A stretch of DNA of 64,000 nucleotides, from contig JAJNNX010000007.1 of assembly GCA_023159155.1 (NCBI GenBank), forward strand, positions 1,302,001 through 1,366,000. Reading direction: 5' to 3'. Source of the DNA: Ustulina deusta. Its lineage: Eukaryota > Ascomycota > Sordariomycetes > Xylariales > Xylariaceae. Shown piece by piece: positions 48,000 to 62,600 of this stretch (its first letter is position 1; each line of letters opens with the position of its first letter). The notes beneath the pieces were generated by a model. That model was given only the letters and a program-made list of their open reading frames with translations, was not told the DNA's origin and made no database searches. The position numbers and the translations under genes were made by a program.

Positions 48000-48956
48000 A
48001 TGGACAAGGACAATGCCAACCCCACCATCCTGAACGTCTCGGAACTGCCCACAAGACAGAACAAGAAGAGGGCTGCCGCCACGCCCGGCAAGGATGCCGA
48101 ATCCGAATTAGACATTGTCTTGAGACGGCCCGAGTACCTCTCTGCGCCGTTCTGCGACGTGCCCTGGGCCTCGGACGACACGGACAGCGACGATGGCTTC
48201 ACTATCGAGCCCATCGACGAACAGGAGATCTACGGTGGGTTCTATCGGTCTCTGTTCCCTCTCGTCTTTTCCTATCGTAGCCTGGTCTTGTCTCGGTGCC
48301 GCCCTGTCTCTCTGTCTTCGGACAGGTGGCGCTGTTACCTCGTTTGGGTAAACGCGCCACCATCATCACTGCACGTTTCAGCATCCCGATGATCGTCCCC
48401 CCGGCGCGTAAACCATGATACTAAACATCCCATGTGTAATCTTCTGGAACTTGGAAACTTCTATTCTTAGTGAATCGTAGACTACGCCTCGTCCTCTCAC
48501 GCGTAACTGCACCGGTTTTCCTTATGGCTCATGTGCCCGACACCCCCCTTGCGAACATCAGACGGCTGACGTTTCGCAGACCTCATTTCGACCATTTCTG
48601 ACCCAGAGCATCCGCTGTCGCTTGGCCAGCTCGCGGTCGTGAATCTGCCCGACATCCACATCACCCCTTCTCCTTCTGCACTTGCAGATCCCAACACCTT
48701 GACCCAGGTACTAGTCAAGATCACACCGACCATTACCCACTGCTCGCTCGCCACCGTCATCGGGCTTGGTATCAGGGTTCGTCTCGAACAGGCACTGCCT
48801 CCCAATTACCGTGTCGATGTCATGATTAAGGAGGGAACCCACAGCCAAGACGACCAAGTGAATAAGCAACTAGCCGACAAGGAGAGAGTCGCTGCAGCTC
48901 TAGAGAATGCTACCCTCAAAGGGGTACTAGACAAGATGCTAGAGACGTGCGTCTAA
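48000..48956 (+). CDS. cia2: Cytosolic Fe-S assembly factor CIA2 (MIP18/FAM96 family)
   Basis: Part of the CIA targeting complex (with Cia1 and Mms19), which inserts Fe-S clusters into cytosolic and nuclear enzymes such as DNA polymerases and helicases. Exons 48000-48234 and 48580-48956, 203 aa. The join restores IYDLISTISDPEHPLSLGQL. The DUF59 core ends in TITHCSLATVIGLGIRVRL, with the reactive Cys near 133, and the hallmark VNKQLADKERVAAALENATL. The N-terminal 75 residues are variable. The 345-nt intron (GTGGGT donor, GCAG acceptor) is long for this genome, and the donor is weaker than most here. Confidence 0.95.
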
Positions 48957-51237
48957 AAGGCCATGTTCTGATTCATCATTGCGACCCCGTGGTACCTGTG
49001 CACTGTTACGGGGAGCAGTATCTTGGGCACTTTTAGCTTTAGCTACAATGCGTCACAAACCACCCCCGACGACGGCGACGCCGTCCGGAACTCCTTGTTT
49101 CGTTTCCTTAGCTGCCGCCGCGAGCCGCGAGGGCATACAACACGAGCCAACTCTACGGATCCCTCACTGTCGCTATCGCCACGCCCGCCATGGGACTCTT
49201 GACTCTAAAATTAGTTTCGGAATGGATCCGGCGACAAGGTCTACGCAAAAGTGGATGGAGCATTTCCCTCTGATAGCTGGTGAACCTCGTCATCAAACAA
49301 CAAGACGGCGACACGGCAACTACACACCTGGCATATGGAATATAGATGCAATGGAAACGACAACCTTCCCATAGTGTCTACACCGGCCTCTTCCTTTGCT
49401 CCCCCGCCCAATATATTGATATGTGCTTGCGACGCAACACGCAGCATGCAACGCTCACTTGTCTCTGGGCGTACTACCGCAGTATGCGAACGATTCATGT
49501 GGACCGTTCCACAGTGGATCAAAAAATGGACTTGTAAACACGAGCCTATAGTGTAGTTGTCCGGATGGATAGGTATTTCGTCACGTTTATTTGTCCAACA
49601 ATACAACGAGGTCAACAACCATACCAATAAGATATTCACTATATGGCCACTGGGAAAGTTTATCAAGGTGTAAATGTACCATGTGTCCGGGGGCTTCGGA
49701 GCGAAAAGCCGTTTCTGAATTGTTCGACCGGTACTCCGGAGATCAATATAGATAATCTCGCAGATGCACGTCATTTGCGTCGGGATACTCGGGTTCCTGC
49801 ATCACTGTTCACACATATTCTCCTGCAGTGGACGCTAGCATGCGCTCTATCCGTGCCGTTCGCCTTTACTCGCATACGGTTGTTACCTGAATGAGATATC
49901 AAATACGCAAGTCCAATGTCTCTAACTGGAAGGCTAAGGGGGGAGGGAAAACTAGTGTGTTACCTACTTCAATACTAATGCATATCCCGGACGCGTGGCA
50001 GGTCAATATGGTGCATGGTAAGGACGTGGTAGTAGTTAGGTATGTTGCGGCCCAACACTACTAAAGCATAGTTGTTATATTATATGTGAGGCATAATCAA
50101 CATCTGATAACATTCACTCCGTATTTCAAGTGAATGCGTTTTTGGTGTAGCAACGGCATATGCCGTGCCTCTCCTTGTGCCTAATCACTACTTCCATAGC
50201 ATCGTATCTTGTCGTGACCGCCTGGAGAAGGTACCGGTAGTACATTATTCTATCGAGGCAGAACGTCACTCATGTCGAAAAAACCAGGGATAGTTCAACA
50301 TACCCGAATAGTGGGCGACTTCAAAGAAAGAAAAAAAATATCCAGAGTCGACTCGCTTTCCAAGGTGTTAGGATCCCACGTAGCAAACACATTACCCCTT
50401 ATAAAGGTCTCCCAAGTTATTCGTCTATCTAGCACGTAAACTTCCCACAGCATATCAGTAGTGAATGATCTCTTACACATGTACACCTAACCTACTCGTA
50501 GGCATGATTACTACCAACATAGAGGAAGAAAACCCTAACCCTTCATCTAAAGGCGCTAAAACGACATGATCACATGTCAGAAACCCCCATGATCCCCTGA
50601 TAACTAGACTAGACTGCAGTACCTACTTACTGAAGTAGGTAGGTAACGCTGCTACCCAGTGCCTTCGTGTTACCTACTGCGCCCCCATGTCACATATGCA
50701 GGACCTCCCCTCTCTCTCCCTATATATCTATGTATATATACTACATGTTCGTCTGCCAGTCGACAAGTCAGGGGGGGAAGGCCAGGGCGAGCCAGACACA
50801 GAAAGAGCGTATACACTAGGTAAGTGAAAAAGAGGCACGGACGGCCTAGGCTTGCCTGGCCCAGTCTGTCGGCATCCATCACTAGACTAAGTTAACTACA
50901 TCGGCATACTGACCAACGTAAGCCGCTGGCTTGCTTATACACTACCTCGGGAGTGTGTGTAGATCGCCTTCTTTGCCCCATACCAAGCACCCACCCATAC
51001 GTACACGACAGTTCCTCGTAGCGTCTGACAAAAGTGTGGCCGTCTCTGCATGCATGTACTAGATAGACGGCGTAATAAGATCTGCTCTGCGAGGACCTAT
51101 CTAGGTCAGGGGAGGGGTCCAAGGAATTAAGCTTAACGGTTGCTACCTACCTACTTACACTACATACATACATGCCCTGTATCGCTCGCTACCTTGCATA
51201 GACATACATGGCGAGTACACACGGGACGGGGAAGCCT

Positions 51238-51265
51238 GAATGAATGAATGAATGAATGAATGAAT
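51238..51265. repeat. (TGAA)7 microsatellite
   Basis: Seven perfect tetranucleotide units in intergenic DNA. Confidence 0.9.
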
Positions 51266-51428
51266 ACCTACACTACCTACGGCGAGCTCATTTAGCCGTC
51301 TACTACGGTACCTAAGGCAACGATATAGAGGATGGTAGGTAGGTAGTAATAAGATCGAACCGATCACACACCGGGATTCTACCTACCTACACGTACGAGC
51401 AAGCCCCAAGGTGTTCATATTCACCACA

Positions 51429-51460
51429 CTACCTACCTACCTACCTACCTATCTATCTCT
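51429..51460. repeat. (CTAC)n / (CTAT)n microsatellite
   Basis: Tandem CTAC units passing into CTAT, followed by a CCAG run near 51469-51482. Confidence 0.85.
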
Positions 51461-52306
51461 CCACCTAGCCAGCCAGCCAGCCCCCTGCTATATAGCTATA
51501 TAGCACACGACTTACATGTCGTAGCAGCAACGAGGCAATAAATATTGAAAAAAGAGTATCATCATGGTACTGTCATAGCATGTCATGGCGAGTGATCATT
51601 ATCTAGATGTTACACGACCTAATTCCAGTGAGAAAAAGAAAAAAAAAAGAGAAGAAAGAGAAAAAGAAAAAAGGGAAATCAATAAAAAGAAGAGCCGGCC
51701 AGACCTCTTTCAATTTCACAATAAAACACCCCAAGTAGGTCGGTCGATAGCCAATATTATCACATCACTAATTTAGTCTCAATAATAATAGGAGGACCCT
51801 ATTATTATTATTATTATTATATTGTACTCCAACTTAATCTGATCTAATCTGATCGATTATCTTCTACTTATTCCGTCTTAAAATGAACTTTTATAGTAAA
51901 GAACTGGCCGGGTAGCTAAGCCGGGTGTGCTATATACACACACGTATACTACCTACCTCCTAGGTAAGTAGGTACACTAGATAGTTTCATACGCGTCGTC
52001 TCTAGGTACTACTTACTACCTAGGTAGCTTTTAAACCACTCTTTTGGCTGGCTATGTGGGACTGCTATAGCCTACTAGGCCTGGTAGTTCGCAAGTGCCG
52101 AGTGCTCGCTGTAGATGATACAATATTTCAACCCGTAGTGTACATTGTACTACACTAACTCCCGCATATAAAAATCGTGAGATAAGGTGAGATGAGGTGA
52201 GGTAGTAATGGGAATATCCCTTTCCCTTTCCCCTCGTCCCTTCATTCATGACCTCGATATAGCCACCCCTTCTAACGTAGGTAGTAAACAGCATCCCATA
52301 TCCAAG

Positions 52307-55300
52307 CTAAGGACTCCCCAGAGTCCCACTCTCCATAAGACTCTGATAGAACTCGGGCTCGAGGAACTTAGCAACACTAACGTCCTCACTGAGGCCCTTG
52401 CGTCTCCTCGTCTTCAGCACAAAGTCGCGCGCCGTAGCCTGCGCATCGGCAGCCTGCAGCGGCCGTAGCACGACCTCCTTATCGAGAGGGTCGCCCGGTA
52501 CCTTCTGCCACTTATCGAAGACGAGGCTGACCATGGCCTGTCCCTCGGTCTGGATCCGTAGATCTGTCTCGAAGCCGAACGAGTCGATAACGGGGATGAG
52601 GCCGTGGACGCGGTATAACGGGGTGCCAGCGATGGGGCCGTCAGCGAGGACATGTCCGCGCCGTCTAGCGAGCACGTTGTAGAGCATTGGCACGGCGTCC
52701 TGCGGGCCGATCATCGAGCATGAGTATAAAGGTTCCATGAGGCGAGGGGACGCCATCAGGAACGAGCTGTAACACGCCCGGCGTGCCGTGGGGATGATCT
52801 GACCGCCACCCCGAAAGATGGCCTCTTGGGCCAGGATGGCGTCAGTGATGCGGAACTTGGTATTGCGGATAGCTGTTGAACACGATGCATGCATTAGTAT
52901 AATTGTACTATAGGTACTTTCCAAGGTGAGTCATCATAAACTTGAGTCAGCAGCATTCACGCTTGTGATGCAATCCCGTATTTTTGCATCTGGACTTTCG
53001 TCATCCACATTATAGGCTAATGAAACGACGAGAACTATTGGTGATGAGTCCGTCTAGGGTCGTGGCGAACGCAGCCCTGTGGTAACCCTATTCTTCACTC
53101 ATCTCCCTGTAGGTTCGACCATACAGGTCGGCTAGCGAAGTGGGGATGAAGCACGGAATATTCCACGACCAAACAGGCCCGACTTGGATGGAACGGGAGG
53201 GCAGAGAACAGGGAGTGAGGGCAAGGATGCGACTAGCGTCCCACTCTCATCCTAGGACCGTTGACTGCTGCTTTAAGCTAGACACATCATGAATTGTGGT
53301 CCCCTGCTCGCCAGCATGGCTCTGGTTCCCCTTGGCCACCCCTGAGAGGAAGAGAGGAAGAGCCACGTTCATTTCTCATCTTCGGAGTCGTCGGCATGCT
53401 GGCGTTGGGAACGACCCCGAAGTCGAACCCGAACTCGGGATCGTCCCACTTGGATGAAACTGGAGGTTTCCTCGAGCCATGACCACTTGATGGGGACGAA
53501 TCCCATGTGGAGGGAAGAGGTGTCAGTGCATATGCGTACCTCATCCAGAGGGATGGTGTAAGCCAGAGATAGAGAGGCGGTAAAACATAATGATATGATG
53601 AAATAGATGTGACTTACGCTCTTCACATAGTGGGCCTTCCCGGGCTGCCCAACTAAAGCCTTGACGAATCGTCTCTCGCACACTTCTCAGCAGCGTTTTA
53701 TCCACCTGCCAAAAACATTAGGTATCATTCGCAAGTTTGTGAACTTTCAAGCTGGGGCTGGAAACGCGAGGGAATTTCTGTATGCGGGTACGCGCGGCAA
53801 CCCTCCTGCTACGATGTGTGTAGTAAGACACCGAGCGCCTCAGATGGAAAAGTCGACGAGAGGAGGGTAGAACAAACAGATAACTGGGCTTACCTCGGCT
53901 AACGTGTCATCCTGTAATATGTTAGGGCCCATTTCATCTGGCCCAAATGCCCAGATGCTCCGTGCAGCTAGCAAGTCCCAGCCGTACTTGTCCTGGAAGA
54001 ACTTGCCAACCTTCCGGGCACCGTCCCGCATATTGACACGGCCACTCTCGATGTCTTCGGCGATACCGTCATCTAGTGGTTCTGCGATCATGGTGATTTT
54101 GTTTCTCTTGTTTGGGGTTTCGGCGTAACACTTGGTAGCTGACATTTCGTCGACCGTTTCGCAGAACCGAGTCACAGGGTCAGAAACCTTGATCTCCATG
54201 TCTGCGTATAACCGTCGAAGGTCATGGAGAACACAGTCCATATATAGTTCGCCAGTGCCGAGGATGATGTGCTCACCCGACTCCTCGACTTTTGTTGTCA
54301 CTAAGGGATAGCTTTTGTTAATTTTCCTAAGCCCATCAAGCATTTTAGGTAGCTCTGACGGGTTAATGGGCTCGACAGCTACTTTGAGTACAGACTCTGT
54401 GAAATGGGAGACTGGCTTGAAGATATATGCATCCTCGTCGTCTTCGAGCTTAGGTGGGACGAGCGTGGCTGATTTGACTATGGAGTTGTCGATGCCACTC
54501 AGCAACACCAAGCTACCGGCTGGGATGCCATCCGTCTCGACATTATACCGTGTTTCAGCAATGTAAACATTACCTATAGTTGCTATTGCCATATCCTCTT
54601 CGTCGTCGATGGAGTATCCCTCTCCCAGCACGCGCACTTGCATGCCGGGCCGGGCGATACCGCTCATAACACGGCCAAACGAGTAGAAACTTTTTGCGTC
54701 GACTGCGTTGAAGAGTTTGGTTACGTGAACTACTAATGGACCATCTTGGTCACACTTCTTCATGGATTCGGCTACCTTGGTGTCCAATGGCCCGGTATAA
54801 TACCGTTCTAATTTGCTCTCGGCAGCCTCTACGGGCGAGGGAATATGTTGGACGATCATGTCCACGAAACCGGTTGACGGACCAAAGAACTGCTCGCAGA
54901 CAAGTTTGAGGAGCATCTTGGCATCCATCCTGTACTGGGAAGGTTTGAGTTGTATGCCTAATGACGCTAATATGGGCTTCAGCTCCTCGGGGTTTTGACT
55001 GATGGTATGGGAGAAGACCTTGTAGATAGGCTCAAGAACGAAGTGAATGAATGACCTCTTCGCGCCCTGCTCACCGGGCAAAGGCTTTCGACTGAAGGTC
55101 CTTTTCTTAGGGTTAAAGTAGATATCGCCCCAGAGGCGCTTTGCGAGCTCCTCGGTGTTCACGCCGGGAAAACTGTCTGCATACATCTTAGAAAAAGATT
55201 GTAGCGTAAAACACCATCCCATCTCGCTACAGGAAAACAAGACATTCCCCTTTTCTGGGCTCAGGCGCTTGGTATCGCCAGAACCTGGCCGAGCATTCTC

Positions 55301-56284
55301 GATGATGGTGTTGACTTCCTCGACCACATGCTTCAGCTTGAAGTAGGCGTCGCTCGGAGGAAGTCTTAGCTCCAATATCAAACGATCCATCTTGTTGATG
55401 ATAAGCGTTATGGGGATATCCTCGAGCACGGCGTGCTTAATGATCTGCTCAGTGTTGACCTGCACACCCTCAACCACATCCACGACGAGCGCAAGCCCGT
55501 CGACGAGGCGCAAGCTCGCGGCCACCTCGTCCACGAAGTTCACATGTCCCGGGGTGTCGATGATGTTCAAAAGGTGTGACTTGCCCTTGGTGCTCTGCAG
55601 CACAAGGCTCATGGGCGCGGCCTTCACCGAGAGGCCTCTATCCCTCTCCATAATGTGTGTATCGGTATACCGTAATTGCTCGTCTCTCTTCTTCCCCATT
55701 CGCTTGTCTAACCGGTCGGCGATGTCGTGTGTCTCGAGCACGAGCATATCCATGAAGGCGGTCTTGCCATGGTGTAGATGGCCAGCCAGTGCGATGTTCC
55801 TCGTCTGGTCGGGGAAGTTCATGAGATCGGTCATGAAATTGCGGTCGAAATGGACGGGCGGCAGGTCGGCCTCTTCGATGGAGAACTTCTTGACCTCGAT
55901 TGGGGCGATGATGGGCTGCGAGAGGGGCTGCGCGTCTTCTTCTTGCACCAGCGTCTCGACATCGGGTCCGTAGACTTGTTGGGCTGTGGGATAGTACTGC
56001 TTGTCTTCGTGCAGGACGACGGCATTCGAAGGGCCCTCGTCGTCGACTTCCATTAGCTCCTGGCCGGTCCTCTCGGGCGCCTCCTCGGGATAGGCGTCGT
56101 CATCGAGATATGCGCCCGCATCCACGCCATGCTGGGACTCTTCCTCCGATGCGTCGGCATCCTCTCCAATAAAATTGCCGAACCTGTCGTATAAGTCATT
56201 ATCGTCAGCTCTTGCATACCAAAAAAGAGGGAATACAGAAATAGCATATAATGCGTAGACATACTCATCATAGAGGTCATCCAT
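52307..56284 (-). CDS. snu114: U5 snRNP GTPase Snu114 (EFTUD2/Cwf10)
   Basis: EF-2-like GTPase that controls Brr2 helicase during spliceosome activation and disassembly. Exons 56284-56265, 56183-53894, 53705-53618 and 52872-52307; 987 aa, all phases close. The 20-base first exon joins to give [15 protein letters not shown], the family start. GTPase motifs: GHLHHGKT (about 141-148), DTPGHVNF, and NKMDRL. Domain IV/V sequences include EGPLCEEPIRNTKFR across the third junction, then [20 protein letters not shown] and [19 protein letters not shown]. The acidic N-terminal extension specific to Snu114 is present. The first intron is 81 nt, a multiple of three with no stop. The third is 745 nt, by far the longest in this window. 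Confidence 0.95.
52873..53617 (-). other. Unusually long (745 nt) third intron of snu114
   Basis: Donor CGTAAGT at 53617, acceptor TTCAACAG at 52873. The flanking exons join exactly at the conserved EEPIRNTKF. The intron is not AT-rich, and contains an open frame of 85 codons on the same strand (53544-53287) without a recognisable domain. I could not find a complete C/D box pair on either strand. Confidence 0.8.
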
Positions 56285-57007
56285 GGCGCCTGAGATGCTT
56301 GAGGGTTGTTCGAATTGACCTTGTTTGCGGTTGCGACAACATGTGAAGCTCCCAGGTCAAAAAAAAGGACAAGGCGGCGAAGGCAAGGCTGGAGACTTGC
56401 TAATTCCGCTCTGTCCCCTTTCCTGGCGGTTTAGCGTGTGGCGGGTGATGCAAGGCGCTGTGGATGGTGCTGTGGGCACTTCTGTGGCTAGGTAGGGTGG
56501 AGACGCGAGGCTGGGCTTGGCAGAGATGAAACTCGAAGGGTGCCATGTGGGGCGATTCGTGATTCGGCGGGCCCTTTTTAGGTAGTTGCCGATTCGGAGA
56601 GGCGATAAGACGAGGTAGAGGGTTTATCGCGCTAGCCCACTTACCAATTATAGAATTCCCCGCCAAAGGTCGACAGCACCCCTCCAGACTCGGCGTTTTC
56701 AATACCTACGACCTGGACCAGAACCTATCTAGATAGTCACTAACAGCACAATTGGGTGCAATAGCCAGGTACCTATGTAGCTTACATTGACAAATAGCAA
56801 CCGCTTTCTTTTCCGTTACTGTCTAAAGCTAATCGGTTACTCTATTGGTCCAAATAGGAAAGGGGGTCTTGACTCGTCTTATTTCCATAGATAAAAACAC
56901 CATTTCGTGGGATTAACCTCCGTCTCTCTCTCTCTCCCTCTCGCTCCATCTGTCGTTGCATTATACTCGTCTTTACTCGTTAATATAGATAGCAAAGCGT
57001 AGTCAAC
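56285..57007. promoter_or_regulatory. Shared divergent promoter of snu114 and erg10
   Basis: A 723-base spacer separates the two start codons. A CT repeat tract (56920-56950) lies 60-90 bases before the erg10 ATG. No coding region seen. Confidence 0.55.
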
Positions 57008-58497
<1,490 letters not shown>

Positions 58498-59670
58498 ATC
58501 CCCATCTCCGCCCCCCTCCCATCCCTGCTATAAAACTATCCTATCCTACCCTATCCTATCCTATCTATCTATCTATCTATCTATCTACCTATCTATACCC
58601 GAAAGTCAGACGGACGCAGGCAAGGGTTTTGGGCTAGACAAAATAGAAGAGACCGGAACGGAAGAATACGAAACTGGTGGAAACCGAGGAAAGGATAAGT
58701 AAAACCCCCATTAACCAATCAAGGTTTACATGTTGGCCTACTACCTACTACTACCACATGACGAGAGACGAAATGAGACGACACAGGGTTAGAGTACCCT
58801 TCCTGGAGGAGAGAATGTGTGCGTACTAGATATGCATGGCTGATATGAAGGTGAGGTAGATCAATCTGTCAGATAGGCTTAATAACCACATAAGGAGAAT
58901 TGAATACCTAACAGTTTCACCATGTGTGAATCTAATTAGAAGAATAACACCCAGAAGTGAGCACCTCACCGAGGTACCCCCGAATCTGAATCCCTTCATT
59001 ATCGACAACTATACCTTGGATCCACGTATATCCTATCTTATCGGTATCAGATCCCCATCACCACAAACGTCGAACAGTCACGCAGAGGAAGTAAAGTAAA
59101 ATCGTCGAATGAATTCATTGCTATAGTACGTGAGGTACTGAGTGACCTGCCTAACTACGTAGTAGGTAATGTACAACAAAGAAACAAAGCCGGCCAGACA
59201 GGATCGGGGAAACCCCAGTTTCCCTCTCGCCTAGCCTGCAGCACAGCGGACGGAATGTCGTCGATCTATCTCTGCCTAAGATAGATAGATGAAAAAGTCC
59301 TTCGTGTGACTAGCTTCCCTTCGCATATCTATTTATGCATTTCCCCCCCGCCAATGATAACTACCACTACCTCGTCGCAAACCAGCCAAGTCAAAGGCAA
59401 ACCTAAGCTTCCGTATGTAACGCTATGCAGAGTTCAGTTCACAATTATGCCGCTCTTTCCCCTCTCCTGTGATGTCATGTACGGGGGAAGAAGAAAAAAA
59501 AAAGACGACGACGCCCCAACGCCAACCGAGGTGGATCGAGATGGGTATTCTCTCTTCTCTCAGGGCACCAAATGAACACAAATACTCTCTCCGACGTGGA
59601 TAGACAGGGTTAGTTAGTCTAGCCCGATCAGACGATCACGCTGGGAGAGGTTGGCGCGTCAGCGTGGGTA
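58498..59670. other. Intergenic, convergent erg10 / sin3 3' ends
   Basis: No gene seen. Starts with a CTATC repeat just after the erg10 stop. The remainder is presumed 3' untranslated DNA. Confidence 0.6.
58541..58597. repeat. (CCTAT)n / (CTAT)n microsatellite
   Basis: CCTAT pentamers passing into CTAT tetramers, 45 bases after the erg10 stop, inside the probable 3' UTR. Confidence 0.9.
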
Positions 59671-62600
59671 TCATGTTGCGCCCTGCATCTCCTCATCGGT
59701 TTCTCCTCGGGCAGAGGTGGGCACAACACCCTCGTTGAACCACTTTGAGAACTTCTCGTTCACTTTTTGGACTTCGTCCTGCCTCAGCCCACGCATCCAA
59801 GCGTTATTCATGACCATCTTCTCTCGGAAAAGCTGCTTCCGGTGTTCGGTAACAGCTTGTGCATGCTCCTCGGCCTTCTTCTTCTCTTCTTCGTTCTCGG
59901 GAGACAGGTTGTAGAGAAAGTACTCCGAAGTATCCTTCTCCCAAACAATCTTGTTGGAGTTGAGGCAGATGCGTAGAATCAACCCTTCATCAAACTTCAA
60001 GGGCTTCGGTGCATTCCCATCGTCGGAATCCGCGTCATTAGAGGGGAGGTTCCGTGCAAGTACCGTCTTTCGCAAACGGTTGCGGCCGACGCCCTCGGTC
60101 GGTTCAACTCGGATATAGGAGGAGATATAGTACTGCCACCTCTCGCGACGCTCCATTTCATCCATGTAAAAGGTAGTTTCGTCCTTCTGCAACCAGCGAA
60201 CTGTCGCCTCGCGTTTGTTGGGGAACTAAATGAAAACTGTTAGCGAAAAAAAAAACCCCCCACACGGGAGCCATGTTAAGTCACATACCCAACAGATCAC
60301 AAACATGTCACCATCCTTAATGCACTTCTCAGCAAATTTGCGCGCGCTGATCTCTGTCTGATAGCTGGTCTCCTCCTGTTGGCGGCTGTTCAGGAATTGT
60401 TGGATGAGGTCTGGCGTCTTCTCCTTGGCATCGGAGCTTGTGCAAGTCAGAGAGAGACGACAAAGGGTCTTTAGAAGGTCGAGAATCGTATACAACTTCC
60501 AGCCTTTCTTAAGATAGTAATGGCGAAAGACCTCTTGATATCGATTCTCATCAATCTCGCCAGTGATATAATCTTCGATCAGTTCTACCGTCTTTGGCCA
60601 AAAGGAGGCAGGATCGTTCTCGTCAAAATAGTTGATCTCGTTTATAGTAATTCCCAACTCTTTTGCCGGCTTCTTGCTCTTCAAACGAGTGATGGCGGTG
60701 AAGACGCTGTCTTTGCTCTCCTTAACTTCCTTGAGGCGTTTGTATAGGGTCTGGAAGACGCTGAAGAAGACATAGATGGTCTGATTGCAGAAGAAATTAT
60801 ACCAAGGCCGAGGGAAGAAGCCGTCGGCTTTCAGTTCGCCATCGGCATCAAGCAAGGAGCTGTCGCCCTTAACCACTATTGCGCGGGGGATCGTGGGGAG
60901 CCACCGCTCGTTGGATAAATCTGATGGCGCTGTGTCTTCCGGTGCGTCAGCCATTTCTTCCTCGTTAGCTGAGCCAACATCCGGGGTAGTCTCCTTGCTA
61001 CCAGAAGCTGCACTCTCTTCCTTCCGTGCACGTGGTTTTGTGGTGTTGCGACCGGGATCCAAGACTCCACGGAGCAGGTCAGGCCTCTTGCCATTTCGTC
61101 GAGAACGACCATTAGTCAACTCAGCTGGAAGGTGATCTTCGGCATCCTCTTCTCCAGACTCACGATCAATATCACTCAGACGATCTTGAACTTTGTCTTC
61201 GGATAGCTCGAAGAATTGAGGGATGAATGTCTCAAAAAACTCGACAATTCGTTCCTTCTCGGCGGTACTATGGTGTCCATTGTTCATACCGTAGAGCACC
61301 ATGAAACGTACCAGGGATAGCAGGACATCCTCGTCGCCAAGGTCGTATGCAAACTGGCATCGCGAAACTTGGTCCTTGGTGCTCCGGAGTCGCCGCTGCT
61401 CTTCATATTTCGTCTTGATGACATCTACGAGGTGCTTTGCTGAGAGACTTCGCTTATCACTCTGCTTGACTTGAATACCCATGTGGTCAAGGCTTTTGAG
61501 GTGCATGATTTCAGTCTGGGCTTGCCAAACTTTCTCCCATTCGCGCTGGGTAAACCTCCACTCTTCGTCCTTCTGCTTCAATCGGGCTAAGACCACAGGC
61601 ACAACAGCAAAAGGGTCATTGAACATTTCATTGACGACCTCGGCACCTTTCTCCGGCCCATAGATCTTCTTCAGTACACGCTTGTAGATTGAAGTACTGG
61701 AGCCTCCTAGTCCTGGTGGCATCTGGAATGTTTCTCGCTCTCGGGGCGTAAGATTTAACATCTGCTGCGCGATGGGTTCGAGAAGTTGGATACATTTGGT
61801 ATTCGCCTCGATGTGGAAGTCATAGTCGTGTCTCTCTTCTTCGATACGGTGAAGGCCCTCTTCAAAGGCATTCTTACGGTGAGCAACAAATCCCGAGTCT
61901 TCAGATGCCCAGGTTGGGTGGGAAGCCCATTCATCGTTGAGCACTGCGTTGCACATCTCGTCCCTGCCACCGCAGGGCTTGAGCTTCTCCTGGAAACGCT
62001 TGTGTCAGTAGTGTCCCCATAGCCAATAGCCTGAAAGCGAGACTTACTCGTCTAGGAAGTAAGCGGTAACTAGGTCCCACACCACGACAGTTACTCAATG
62101 AGACTTTGCCTGAGGGAGGGCGAGGACGATTCTCTATCATCTCCTCGAGACCTTCATACCCCACAAAGGTCTTGAAGAAGCTCATTAGCTCTGGGTTGCC
62201 GCCAATGAACTGACTTGCCTTGTGGACGAGATCATTAGTGTCGATGAGGCTTTGCGAGTACATATTACACAGCTTCAGGAACTCGTTCATTGTCGATCTA
62301 TTACCAATATATTTCTTCACTTTGTCGAAGAAGCCAATCTCCTCTTGTGTGGCATTCGCCGACGAAGTTGGGGGCAGCGGGCTGGGAAGAACGGGAGTTA
62401 GGGTCGGCTCGATGGTGGGAGCATCGGTTGGTAGCGGTTTGTGGTTGAGTTTGGCGCGCTTGGTAGCGGGACCGACGGCGGGGATGGAGCGAGACACAAG
62501 AGCAGGACTGTCGACGACCGTGGTGGAAGGATTTGGTTGTGGGAGTTTGTCGGCCCGAGGCCGCTTCTTGTTATCTTTGGTCGCACTCGGAGGAGGCGCA

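Larger units (their letters stand above)
48957..52306. other. Gene-poor intergenic interval, 3.3 kb, convergent
   Basis: Between the 3' ends of cia2 and snu114. Several long open frames (for example 49241-49774 minus) lack domains or splice support. Simple repeats cluster at the right: TGAA at 51238-51265, CTAC at 51429-51460, ATT near 51800. TAGGTA motifs are dense at 50600-52030, with a TACCTAGGTA palindrome at 52017. Confidence 0.55.

Noticed and set aside
49241..49774. 177-codon open frame on the minus strand downstream of cia2
   Set aside because: Composition varies without domain pattern, no splice context, and it overlaps the likely cia2 3' UTR. Treated as chance.
52930..53060. C/D box snoRNA in the long snu114 intron
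   Set aside because: A C-box-like TGATGA and CTGA motifs occur, but not in a correctly ordered pair with a terminal stem.
53287..53544. 85-codon frame inside the long snu114 intron as a separate gene or exon
   Set aside because: The flanking exons join perfectly at a conserved site, and the frame has no family resemblance.
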